DNA of 54,391 nt, from assembly GCA_963714995.1 (NCBI GenBank), contig CAVQQP010000014.1:1-54391 (forward strand), written 5' to 3'. Of this stretch, positions 25,901 to 33,870 are shown piece by piece (within the stretch, counting starts at the first letter, position 1; each line of letters opens with the position of its first letter). This DNA comes from Prado023 sp963714995 (GTDB lineage Bacteria; Actinomycetota; Actinomycetes; S36-B12; CAIYMF01). Below the pieces are notes generated by a model that saw only the letters and a program-made list of their open reading frames with translations, was not told where the DNA came from and searched no databases. The position numbers and the translations under genes are program-made.

Positions 25901-28900
25901 GGGTGCCAGCCGGCCCAACCCGCTGCACCGGATCGGATCCGCGAGCGAGTGGTCGATCCTGGGAGCCAGCGCCACATGGTCCGCAGGCGGACCGGAGACC
26001 GCCACCCTCACCGCCCAGCCCGACCGCTCGCTGGCGCTGACGCTGGACTGGCCCGACCTCGGACTCCCCGGCGACGGGGAGCTCGTCCTGCCGGTCGAGG
26101 TCGCTGCCCAGGCGGGCGTGGTCACGTTCGCCGTGACTGAGGCCAGCCTGCAGGTGGCCGGCTCCGGGCTGCTGTCCATGTTCGCCGGGGGCACCGACGG
26201 TCCCACCGCCGCCGACGACGTGGCGGCCGCGCATGCAGCGACCGTCGGCGCGGCCGGTGCGCTGCCCGACCGGGTCATGTCGAGGCTGTGGCCGCAGGTG
26301 TTCGCGGGCCTGGCTGACGCCGGGCTGGCCTCCTCGATGTTCGACCTGGTGCACCTGCGTCACGAGATCAGCGCGCCGGTGGGGTCCGCGGACGGCGACA
26401 TCACCGTCAGCACGCCCGAGCTCACCCGGGCCGACGGCGGCCTGGTGATCACGGTCGACTCCCGCCTCGGTGAGACCGCCGTGACTGATCGCTTCTTCGT
26501 CCGGCGCGCGGTCGTCGACCCCGCGCTCCCGTCGGCAACCGCCCCGGAGGAGCGGACCGGCGTGGTGCCCACCCCCGTGCGCACCCTGGGCACGCTGACG
26601 GTCAGCGCCCCCAGCCAGCTGGAGGCCTTCGCCGTGGTCAGCGGCGACGCCAACCCCATCCACCGCAGCGACCTGCTCGCCCGGTTCGTGGGCCTGCCCG
26701 GGCGCATCGTCCACGGGATGTGGACCTCCGCGGCCGCGACCCGCGCGGTCCTGGAGACGGCCGCCGAGGGGGACTCCAGCCGCCTGCGCGAGTGGGTGAT
26801 CGACTTCGTGGCCCCGGTCCTGCCCGGCCAGGAGGTGACCTTCACGGTCACCCGCACCGGCGTGCGGGACGGCGCCCGGATCGTCTCGGTCGAGGCGACC
26901 ACCGAGCACGGCGTGGTCGCGATGGGCAGTGCCGTCGTGGGCGGCCCGCGCACCATGTACGTGTTCCCGGGCCAGGGCATCCAGTCCCCGGGGATGGGCA
27001 TGGAGGGCTACGCCCGATCGGCCGCCGCCCGGTCCGCCTGGGACCGAGCGGACGCCGCCACGCGCGAGCGGATGGGCTTCTCGATCCTCGAGGTCGTGCG
27101 CGACAACCCGACCTCGATCGAGGCGGTCGGCACCACCTACCGGCATCCGGCCGGCGTGCTGCACCTGACCCAGTTCACCCAGGTGGCGATGGCCACCCTG
27201 GCTGCGGCCACCGTCGCCGAGATGCGCGAGGCCGGCGTGTTCGATCCGGACGCTGCGGTCGCGGGGCACTCCGTCGGCGAGTACAACGCCCTGGGCGCCT
27301 CCAACGGCGTGCTCACCCTCGAGGGGGCCATCGAGCTCGTGTTCGCCCGCGGACAGGGGATGCACGGCCTCGTGCCGCGTGACGAGGCCGGCAACTCCGA
27401 CTACCGCCTGGCCGTGATCCGCCCGCACCTCGCGCGGCTGTCGCACGCCCAGGCCGAGGAGCTCGTGGCCTCCGTCGCCGCCGACACCGGCCAGCTCTGC
27501 GAGATCGTCAACCACAACCTGCGCGGCAAGCAGTACGCCGTCGCGGGCACCCTGGGGTCGCTGGCCGAGCTGGAGCGGCGGATCGGTGCCGGCCAGCCCG
27601 GTCGACCGCCGATGCTGCTCGTCCCCGGGATCGACGTGCCGTTCCACTCCTCGGCGCTCCTCGGCGGGGTCGCGGACTTCCGCAAGCAGCTGATCGCCAA
27701 GCTTCCCGAGCACATCGACACCGAGGCGCTCGTCGGGCGCTACATCCCCAACCTCTACCCGCAGCTGTTCCGGATCGACCGGGAGTACGTGCAGGGCGTG
27801 TTCGACGTCTGCGGCTCGCCGATCCTGGGAGAGCTCCTCGCCGACTGGGAGACCGCGAGCGCGGACCGCGACGCCCTGGCCCGCACGCTCGTGATCGAGC
27901 TGCTGGCCTGGCAGTTCGCCTCCCCGGTGCGCTGGATCGAGACGTTCGAGCTGATGTGCACGCCCGTCGAGCTCGGCGGGCTCGGCGTGGAGCGCATCGT
28001 CGAGGTCGGCGTCGGCAGCGCACCGACGCTGGCCAACCTCGCCAAGGGCTCGCTCGCCCTGCCCACCCACCGTGGGACCCGTCCCGAGGTGCTCAACGTG
28101 GAGATGGACGCCGAGACGGTGTTCGACACCTCCGAGGACCCGGCCCCCGCCCCCGCGGAGGCCGAGGAGGTCAGCGCCGGCGCCGACTCCGTGTCGCCCG
28201 CCGTCGAGGTGACTCCGGCGGCGACGACGGCACCTGTGGCCGGCGGTCCGAGCTCCGCTGTGGCCGACCTCCCGGTGACCCACGCCACCGCCGTGGCCGC
28301 CCTGCTGGCCCTGCGGGTCGGGGTGCGCGTCGACCAGCTCGAGCACGACTCGATCGAGTCCCTGGTCGACGGGGCCTCCAGCCGGCGCAACCAGGTCCTG
28401 ATGGACATCGGCAAGGAGTTCGGCGTCTCGGCGATGGACGGTGCCCACGAGGTGCCGCTCGTCGAGCTGACCAGCACGCTGGCGGACAAGACCGCTGGCT
28501 ACCGCTACCCGGGTCCGGTGCTCTCCGCGGCTGTCGAGGGCGCCGTCACCGCGGCCCTGGGCCCGCGCGGCTCGTCGGCCTCCGCGCTGGCCAAGCGCGT
28601 CACGACGCACTGGGGCCTGGGGCAGGGCTGGGTCGCGCGGACCGCGCTCGCCCTGGCGCTGGGCACCCGCGAGGGCAGCAGCCGCCGTGGTGGCGACCTG
28701 GCCACCCTGACCGAGTCGAGCGCCGAGGGCCTCATCGACGAGGCTGTGCGGTCCGCCGCCGCGGAGGCGGGAGTCGCGGTGGCCCCGGTCTCCGCGGCTG
28801 CCACCGGTGGCGGCACCGTGGATGCCGCGGCCGTCAACGAGCTGCGTGAGCACGTCGAGGGCATCCTCGTCGACCAGGCCTCGGAGGTGCTGGCCCGCCT

Positions 28901-31900
28901 GGGCCGGGTCCCGGTCAGCGATCCGCTGGACGCCGACTACCGGGAGGCGCTGGCCACACTGGCGCTGCTCGAGGCCGAGCACGGACCGGCCTCGCTGGTC
29001 GCCCCGATGTTCGACCCGCGCCGCCACGTCCTGCTCGACTCCGCCTCGACCTGGGCGCGTGCCGACGTGGATCACCTGGTCCAGGCCGCCCTGGCTGCCG
29101 AGACCGGCCAGCGGGACGTCGGCGACCTGGAGGCTCTCGTCGAGCAGGTCGCCGCCCACCGCGACGCCGATCCGCGCATCCGCGCCACCCTCGAGTACCA
29201 CCGCACCCGGCTGGCCCGGGCCGGTCGGCCGGACACGGTCGCGGTCCTCGACCGGGCGCTGACGGCCGCCCCGTCCGGGGTGCCGGTGCCCGACGTCGAG
29301 AAGCTGCGCGACGCCCTGTCCGGCAGCGGCGCGGCTCGCGTCCTGGCGGCGGCGCAGGCGCTGGCGGCGGCCCCCGCGGACTTCCACGGCGAGGTGGCCC
29401 TGGTGACCGGCGCGTCGCCGAACTCGATCGCGTGGTCGTCGGTGGCGCACCTGCTGCGCGGCGGTGCGACGGTCGTGCTGGTCACCACCACCGACACCCC
29501 GGAGCGGATCGCGGCCTACCGCGACCTCGAGCGCCGGTACTCCGGCCCTGGTGCCCAGCTGCACATCGTGCGGGCCAACCTGGCCTCGTTCGCCGACATC
29601 GACGCGCTCATCGAGTGGATGGTCACGCCGACGGTCGAGGACCTCGGGCCCGTCACCCGCGAGGTCAAGCCGGCCCTGTGGCCGACCCTGGTGCTGCCGT
29701 TCGCCGCAGCGCCGGCGATGGGTGAGCTGCCCGACACCGGCCGGGACTCGCAGCTGACGCTGCGCCTGCTCCTGCTGGGCGTGCAGCGACTCGTCGGCGG
29801 ACTCGCCGAGCGGGCCAGTGCTGCGCGCCGGGACCGCTTCAGCGTGATCCTGCCGATGTCGCCCAACCACGGCACGTTCGGTGGGGATGGTGCCTACGGC
29901 GACGCCAAGGCTGCCCTGGAGACGATGGCCAACAAGTGGAGCTCCGAGGGCTCCCGCTGGGGCGCCCAGACGCGGATCATCTCCGCGGAGATCGGCTGGG
30001 TCCGCGGCACCGGGCTGATGGCCGCCAACGACCGGGTCGCCCGGTACGTGGAGGACGAGCTGGGCGTGGTCACCTACTCCGCGGAGCAGATGGGCGCGCT
30101 GATCGCCGCCCTGGCCACGGCACCGTTCCGCGCGGAGGCCGACCGGGAGCCGCTGCGCCTGGACCTGTCCGGTGGGCTCGCCGGCCGGGCCGACCTGGGC
30201 GCTGCCCTGGCCAACGCCGTCGCGGAGCTCACCGCGGCGGCGGCCGCCGAAGCCCCGGCCGGGGCCGAGGCAGGGGGCACGGTCGCGGCGCTGCCGAACC
30301 TGCCCGAGCTGCTGGCCGCTGCCCGCGGCCCGGTCGAGGTCCCCACCGGGACCTCACGGGCCACCGTTCGGGCCGAGGACATGATCGTCATGGTCGGCAT
30401 CGCCGAGTACGGCCCGTGGGGCGCCTCGGCCACCCGCTGGCAGGCCGAGGTCGGCCAGCTCGGTGCGGCCGGCGTCGTCGAGCTGGCGTGGCGCTGTGGG
30501 CTCATCGACTGGGACGACTCAGCCGGTGGCTGGGTGGACGTCGAGTCGGGCAGCCCGGTCGCCGAGGCGGACATCGAGGGGCGCTACCGGGACCAGGTGG
30601 AGGCACGCTCCGGCGTGCGCCTGTTCGAGCACGACTCGGCGGTGGCCGCCAAGGGGGTCTGGGAGTTCACCGAGGTGTTCCTGGACCGCGCGCTGACCAA
30701 GGTGCTCCCGGCCGAGGCCGAGGCCCGGGCGATGGCCGCCAATGCTCCCGGCGCGCTGGTGACGCAGGCTGAGGAGGGCTGGATGCTCACGCTGCCGGCC
30801 GGGTCCTCGGTGCGGATCCCTCGGCGCAGGCCCCTGCTGCGTGCAGCCGGCGGGCAGTTCCCGCTGGGCTCGGACCCCGTGCGCCATGGGCTGGACTCCG
30901 GGATCGCCGGATCGATGGACCCGCTCACGGCCTGGAACGTGGTGATCACCGCCGACGCGCTGGCCGATGCCGGGGTCACGGCCGAGGAGCTGGTCAGTGC
31001 CGTGCACCCGAGCCTGGTGGGCAACACCCAGGGCAGCGGGATGGGCGGGATGAGCAGCATCTCCAAGGTGTTCATGGGGCCGCTCTCGGGTCGCCAGCAT
31101 GCCAACGACGTGCTGCAGGAGGCCCTGGGCAACGTGGTGTCCGCCCATGTGAACCAGGGGCTCATCGGTGGCTACGGCCCGATGGTGCACCCGGTGGCGG
31201 CGTGCGCCACGGCGGCGGTCTCCCTCGAGGAGGCCGTGGACAAGATCGCCCTGGGCAAGGCCGAGATCATCATCGGTGGCGGCTGGGACGACCTGAGCAC
31301 CGAGGGGATCACCGGCTTCGCCAACATGGCGGCCACCGCGGACAACGCGGCGCTCATCGAGTCCGGGCTCTACCCGAGCCAGCACAGCCGGCCCGGGGAC
31401 CGCCGCCGCCGCGGCTTCGTCGAGTCCCAGGGCGGTGGCAGCTTCATCATCTGCCGCGGCTCGGTGGCCCTCGCGCTGGGCCTGCCGGTCCGGGCTGTCG
31501 TGGGGTACGCGGCATCGTTCGGCGACGGGATCCACACGTCGATCCCGGCGCCGGGTCTCGGCGCCCTGGGCTCGGTGCGCGGTGGCGTCGACTCCCCGCT
31601 CGGGCGCGCACTGGCCGCCCTCGGCCTCACCGCCGACGACGTGGCCGTCGTGTCCAAGCACGACACGTCCACGGAGGCCAACGATCCCAACGAGGCGTTC
31701 ATCCACGAGACGATCCAGCAGGCGCTGGGCCGGACGCCGGGTGCACCGCTGCGGGTGATCTCGCAGAAGTCGCTGACCGGCCACTCCAAGGGCGGGGCTG
31801 CCGCCTGGCAGATGGCGGGGCTGTGCGACGTGTTCGAGACCGGCACGGTGCCGGGGAACGCGAACCTGGTCAGTGCCGATCCTCGGGTGACCCCCGGAGA

Positions 31901-32249
31901 TGCGCTGGTCGTCGACTACCGGCCGCTGCACCGGGCGGAGCCGGTCCGTGCGGCACTGGTCACCAGCCTCGGCTTCGGCCACGTGTCGGCTGTCGTGGCC
32001 CTGGCCCATCCGGACGTCTTCGTCGAGGCGATCCCCGTCGAGCAGCGCAGTTCCTACCTCCAGCGTGCCCACGAGCGCCGGGTCGCCGGCGCACGGATGC
32101 GGCTGGGTGCGTCTCACGGCGGCGACCCCGTGTTCGAGCGGCGCACCGACCGTCGCCTCGGCCAGGGTTCGACCTACCAGCTGCGGGAGCGTGAGGCCGG
32201 GATGCTGGTCGATCCGGCGGGCAGCCTGCCGGGGCTGGCCGGCGCCTGA
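22974..32249 (+). CDS. fas: type I fatty acid synthase (single polypeptide)
   Basis: This 3091-aa megasynthase makes long-chain acyl-CoA de novo. Domains in order: acetyl transferase (GHSAG near 144), enoyl reductase (GRSPMILPGMTPST near 443, flavin type), dehydratase hotdog (SGDANPIHRSD and GRIVHGMW, 1222-1250), malonyl/palmitoyl transferase (GHSVGEY, Ser1433), ACP, ketoreductase (Tyr2308, Lys2312 in GAYGDAKAA) and ketosynthase (VAACATA, Cys2744, with later KHDTST and TGHSKGG histidines). In the ACP, GASSRRNQ (Ser1802/1803) aligns with the GKSTVQNE phosphopantetheine site of fungal FAS. This is the fused alpha-beta order of mycobacterial FAS-I. ATG 22974 has GAGAGG seven bases upstream. acpS overlaps its stop by one base. 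Confidence 0.97.
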   Translation: MTTTAGQSHPTVTGTGVALAGSLAAGLGAGAHHATLLFPGIDATWPRALAAALVGRPELAAWVDTVVTDLDDWAQTPAVRSLGLFADGFSHLLPTGPDDPISPVAATGPFSLVGNLLTNLVCLAALDAEGLRPASTAPTTRSAGHSAGLLAAVVATARDRDGLVPVRVAADAARIAAIMGAYASRHPWAVSDSAVAAALAGDETAGTPMVAISGPRTARLAGILAGVGADEQIAVGVVNGPTRHILAGDPTALAHLRTGLEGLAQVEAKKRAAGQLGGTPFRFAWEPLASSVPFHHPDLEGSAHDALARIADFGLSLPSIGSARITDPATGQDLPAEDTLRAIVVSVLARPHDWAGAVTQSVPAGTVAIMVSPMGALAGQTAADLRGRAALVIDPATTTGRMALFTPGSAPAVPETYERFAPRVVRFADGSLRLANLHTRLSGRSPMILPGMTPSTAEAPIVVAAANGGHVAELAGGGQVTERIFTERMSEVAEGLEPGQEIVINALHLDPYLWNLQLGRERLVQRARAAGAPINGVTISAGIPEKAEALALLDELAAAGIWLNAFKPGTVAQVQEVLAIAAETPHPLWIHLEGGTAGGHHSWEDLDELLLSTYHLIREHENVVLAVGGGIADPQRAGELLTGTWAHAHGAATMPVDAILLGTVTMATRESAASPSVKAALAAASGHDGWVARGKVAGGTTSGRSGLNADIHFLDNSAARAARLLDEVAGDEGAVAARREEIIEALAATAKPYFGDVADMTYAEMLERFVVLTALGRDGRYEDGAWLDVTHRSRFIALLQQAEARLNPADTGRIDTLFADPSSVDDPAAALELLSATYPTARTALIHPADVAHFLSVARRPGKPVPFVPVIDADVRRWYQSDSLWQSHSDLYDADQVLIIPGPVAVAGITTVDEPVAHLLDRFETSVAEALAADGAVGADARDIADFRLGQNPAAPASGPEALLAAAIAAPTWTWMGASRPNPLHRIGSASEWSILGASATWSAGGPETATLTAQPDRSLALTLDWPDLGLPGDGELVLPVEVAAQAGVVTFAVTEASLQVAGSGLLSMFAGGTDGPTAADDVAAAHAATVGAAGALPDRVMSRLWPQVFAGLADAGLASSMFDLVHLRHEISAPVGSADGDITVSTPELTRADGGLVITVDSRLGETAVTDRFFVRRAVVDPALPSATAPEERTGVVPTPVRTLGTLTVSAPSQLEAFAVVSGDANPIHRSDLLARFVGLPGRIVHGMWTSAAATRAVLETAAEGDSSRLREWVIDFVAPVLPGQEVTFTVTRTGVRDGARIVSVEATTEHGVVAMGSAVVGGPRTMYVFPGQGIQSPGMGMEGYARSAAARSAWDRADAATRERMGFSILEVVRDNPTSIEAVGTTYRHPAGVLHLTQFTQVAMATLAAATVAEMREAGVFDPDAAVAGHSVGEYNALGASNGVLTLEGAIELVFARGQGMHGLVPRDEAGNSDYRLAVIRPHLARLSHAQAEELVASVAADTGQLCEIVNHNLRGKQYAVAGTLGSLAELERRIGAGQPGRPPMLLVPGIDVPFHSSALLGGVADFRKQLIAKLPEHIDTEALVGRYIPNLYPQLFRIDREYVQGVFDVCGSPILGELLADWETASADRDALARTLVIELLAWQFASPVRWIETFELMCTPVELGGLGVERIVEVGVGSAPTLANLAKGSLALPTHRGTRPEVLNVEMDAETVFDTSEDPAPAPAEAEEVSAGADSVSPAVEVTPAATTAPVAGGPSSAVADLPVTHATAVAALLALRVGVRVDQLEHDSIESLVDGASSRRNQVLMDIGKEFGVSAMDGAHEVPLVELTSTLADKTAGYRYPGPVLSAAVEGAVTAALGPRGSSASALAKRVTTHWGLGQGWVARTALALALGTREGSSRRGGDLATLTESSAEGLIDEAVRSAAAEAGVAVAPVSAAATGGGTVDAAAVNELREHVEGILVDQASEVLARLGRVPVSDPLDADYREALATLALLEAEHGPASLVAPMFDPRRHVLLDSASTWARADVDHLVQAALAAETGQRDVGDLEALVEQVAAHRDADPRIRATLEYHRTRLARAGRPDTVAVLDRALTAAPSGVPVPDVEKLRDALSGSGAARVLAAAQALAAAPADFHGEVALVTGASPNSIAWSSVAHLLRGGATVVLVTTTDTPERIAAYRDLERRYSGPGAQLHIVRANLASFADIDALIEWMVTPTVEDLGPVTREVKPALWPTLVLPFAAAPAMGELPDTGRDSQLTLRLLLLGVQRLVGGLAERASAARRDRFSVILPMSPNHGTFGGDGAYGDAKAALETMANKWSSEGSRWGAQTRIISAEIGWVRGTGLMAANDRVARYVEDELGVVTYSAEQMGALIAALATAPFRAEADREPLRLDLSGGLAGRADLGAALANAVAELTAAAAAEAPAGAEAGGTVAALPNLPELLAAARGPVEVPTGTSRATVRAEDMIVMVGIAEYGPWGASATRWQAEVGQLGAAGVVELAWRCGLIDWDDSAGGWVDVESGSPVAEADIEGRYRDQVEARSGVRLFEHDSAVAAKGVWEFTEVFLDRALTKVLPAEAEARAMAANAPGALVTQAEEGWMLTLPAGSSVRIPRRRPLLRAAGGQFPLGSDPVRHGLDSGIAGSMDPLTAWNVVITADALADAGVTAEELVSAVHPSLVGNTQGSGMGGMSSISKVFMGPLSGRQHANDVLQEALGNVVSAHVNQGLIGGYGPMVHPVAACATAAVSLEEAVDKIALGKAEIIIGGGWDDLSTEGITGFANMAATADNAALIESGLYPSQHSRPGDRRRRGFVESQGGGSFIICRGSVALALGLPVRAVVGYAASFGDGIHTSIPAPGLGALGSVRGGVDSPLGRALAALGLTADDVAVVSKHDTSTEANDPNEAFIHETIQQALGRTPGAPLRVISQKSLTGHSKGGAAAWQMAGLCDVFETGTVPGNANLVSADPRVTPGDALVVDYRPLHRAEPVRAALVTSLGFGHVSAVVALAHPDVFVEAIPVEQRSSYLQRAHERRVAGARMRLGASHGGDPVFERRTDRRLGQGSTYQLREREAGMLVDPAGSLPGLAGA

Positions 32250-32653
32250 TGCCCATCCGCGCCGTCGGGCTGGACCTGGTCGGGGTCGAGTCGTTCGCCG
32301 AGCAGCTGGGATCGGTCGGCTCCGCGTTCGCCGAGCGGACGTTCACCGTGGGGGAGCTGCGCGCCGCCGGGGGTCACTCCGGCGCCGCGCAGCACCTGGC
32401 CGGGCGGTACGCCGCCAAGGAGGCGTTCGTCAAGGCGTTCTCGGGCGCACGTCCCGGCCGCGCCCCGGCGATCCCGGACATGGACTGGCGCCAGGTCGAG
32501 GTGGTCCCCGACGCGTGGGGCCGCCCGACCCTGGTGCTGCACGGGGAGCTCGCGGCCGCGGTGGCGGCCACCCTCGGCGAGGTCGCGGTGCACGTCTCCA
32601 TCACCCACGAGCCGACGATGGCTGCGGCGGTGGTGATCCTCGAGGGGTCCTAG
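32249..32653 (+). CDS. acpS: holo-ACP synthase (4'-phosphopantetheinyl transferase)
   Basis: A 134-aa AcpS-type transferase that moves phosphopantetheine from CoA to the ACP serine of the fatty acid synthase. The two family motifs are present: GLDLVGVESFAEQL near the N-terminus (metal-binding Asp) and AGRYAAKEAFVKAF in the middle (catalytic Glu/Lys), with VHVSITHEPTMAAAVVI at the C-terminus. The start ATG overlaps the fas stop (TGATG), so translation is coupled and the enzyme is made in step with its one obvious substrate. It is transcribed convergently with the TetR gene; no bases separate the two stop codons. Confidence 0.94.
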   Translation: MPIRAVGLDLVGVESFAEQLGSVGSAFAERTFTVGELRAAGGHSGAAQHLAGRYAAKEAFVKAFSGARPGRAPAIPDMDWRQVEVVPDAWGRPTLVLHGELAAAVAATLGEVAVHVSITHEPTMAAAVVILEGS

Positions 32654-33286
32654 TCAGGCGATCTTGGCCACCGCACGCAGGTAGGCGCGCAGCATCCGCT
32701 TGAGCTCGCGGACGGTGGCCGGGTTCGGCTCGCCGTCGGAGACCGAGAAGTGCAGCAGCGACTGCGACATCTCGACCACAACCTCGCAGATCGTCACCTG
32801 CTCGTCGAGCGTGCGACCCGGGGTGAGGTTCTGGATCATCGGCAGCAGGGTCGTGACCAGCGCTCGCGAGTGCTCGGCGGCCAGCGAGCGTGTGGCTGCC
32901 GTGGACCGCATGGCCAGCCAGACGGCGCGCCGGGTCGGGTCGTCGACCCAGTGCGCGGCGACCAGGTCGATGAGGGCGTTCGTCTCGGACTGCCAGTCGC
33001 CGAGGGCGAACCGTTCGGCACTGGCCGCCAGATCCTGGATGAGGGCTGCGGTGTCACGGGAGTCCAGCTCGGCGACGATGGCGAACTTGTTGGGGAAGAA
33101 CTGGTAGACCGACCCGACGGGGATCCCGGCCCGCAGGGCGACGTCGTCGATGGTGAACCCCTCGACGCCGCCCTCGGCGAGCAGGTCCCGGGCTGCGGTG
33201 AGGATCGCATCGAAACGCACGCGTCCGCGTTCCTGGACGGGGCGGTGGCGGACCCGGAGGTCGGGGGTGGCGCTGTCGTGGGTCAT
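32654..33286 (-). CDS. TetR-family transcriptional regulator
   Basis: A 210-aa regulator. The N-terminal DNA-binding domain contains RFDAILTAARDLLAEGGVEG, then FTIDDVALRAGIPVGSVYQFF, the TetR helix-turn-helix, and FPNKFAIVAEL. The C-terminal two thirds are helical (ligand and dimer domain). It lies tail to tail with fas-acpS. Actinobacterial FAS-I genes are controlled by the TetR protein FasR, so this could be a FasR-like regulator, but the ligand domain was not compared with known FasR. ATG 33286 overlaps the stop of the upstream DUF3592 gene (TGATG); a GTG at 33289 is also in frame. It is probably co-transcribed with that gene. Confidence 0.85.
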   Translation of the reverse strand: MTHDSATPDLRVRHRPVQERGRVRFDAILTAARDLLAEGGVEGFTIDDVALRAGIPVGSVYQFFPNKFAIVAELDSRDTAALIQDLAASAERFALGDWQSETNALIDLVAAHWVDDPTRRAVWLAMRSTAATRSLAAEHSRALVTTLLPMIQNLTPGRTLDEQVTICEVVVEMSQSLLHFSVSDGEPNPATVRELKRMLRAYLRAVAKIA

Positions 33287-33825
33287 CACTGACCGGGGAG
33301 CACGGCGTCGGCGGGGACGGTCGAGGCGGGCTGGGGCTCGCCGCCCTTGTCATGGCGGAACTGGTCCCAGATCTGGTAGGTGACGACCATCGCTCCGACC
33401 ATGATCGCGACGACGACGAGGCCGATGACGGCGTTGGCGACCAGATGTCCGCGCTCCGGTGGGCCGGCCAGGACGAACCGCGTGGGGTCCTCCGGATCGT
33501 AGGAGACCTCGATGGTCGCGCCGCGTGGCCAGGAGGTCGCCGAGACCTGCTGGGCCGACGCCTCGACGGAGCGCCCGTCCCGGGAGCGGAACTCGACGAC
33601 GGGGGAGAACAGCAGGCGGCGCTGGGGGGTGGAGGTCATCGTGTTGTCCAGGACCGTGCCAGTGGCCCGGACCCCGTCGCGGCGCAGCCTCGCGTGCTCG
33701 GCCTCGGCGTGCATCGCCCGGACCAACGACCAGATCACGCCGATCAGCGCCGCGGCGGCGAGCAGCGCGAACGTCGCGAGCACGAACGTCGTCACATCCA
33801 CGATCCTAGGGTCGATGGTCTCCAC
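33286..33825 (-). CDS. DUF3592-like membrane protein
   Basis: This 179-aa protein has an N-terminal transmembrane helix (about 12-35), a soluble beta-rich middle with the DUF3592 pattern (GVRATGTVLDNTM, FSPVVEFRSRDGRSVEAS, GATIEVSYDPEDPTRFVL) and a second helix (about 128-150), then a short polar tail. Function is unknown; such proteins are common in actinomycetes. The start is a GTG (33825 used; GTGs at 33801 and 33795 are possible). It overlaps the TetR start by one base, so the two genes are co-translated. Whether it has anything to do with lipid control is not shown. Confidence 0.72.
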   Translation of the reverse strand: METIDPRIVDVTTFVLATFALLAAAALIGVIWSLVRAMHAEAEHARLRRDGVRATGTVLDNTMTSTPQRRLLFSPVVEFRSRDGRSVEASAQQVSATSWPRGATIEVSYDPEDPTRFVLAGPPERGHLVANAVIGLVVVAIMVGAMVVTYQIWDQFRHDKGGEPQPASTVPADAVLPGQ

Positions 33826-33870
33826 CGGGTGTCACTTGCGCGTCGCGAGATCGTCGCGGTTGCATGTCGG

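Noticed and set aside
22914..29870. Very long open frame antisense to fas (over 2300 codons)
   Set aside because: It mirrors the codon pattern of the fas gene, is rich in Gly, Arg, His, Gln and Asp, has no ribosome site and no recognisable domain. Long antisense frames are expected in very high-GC coding DNA.
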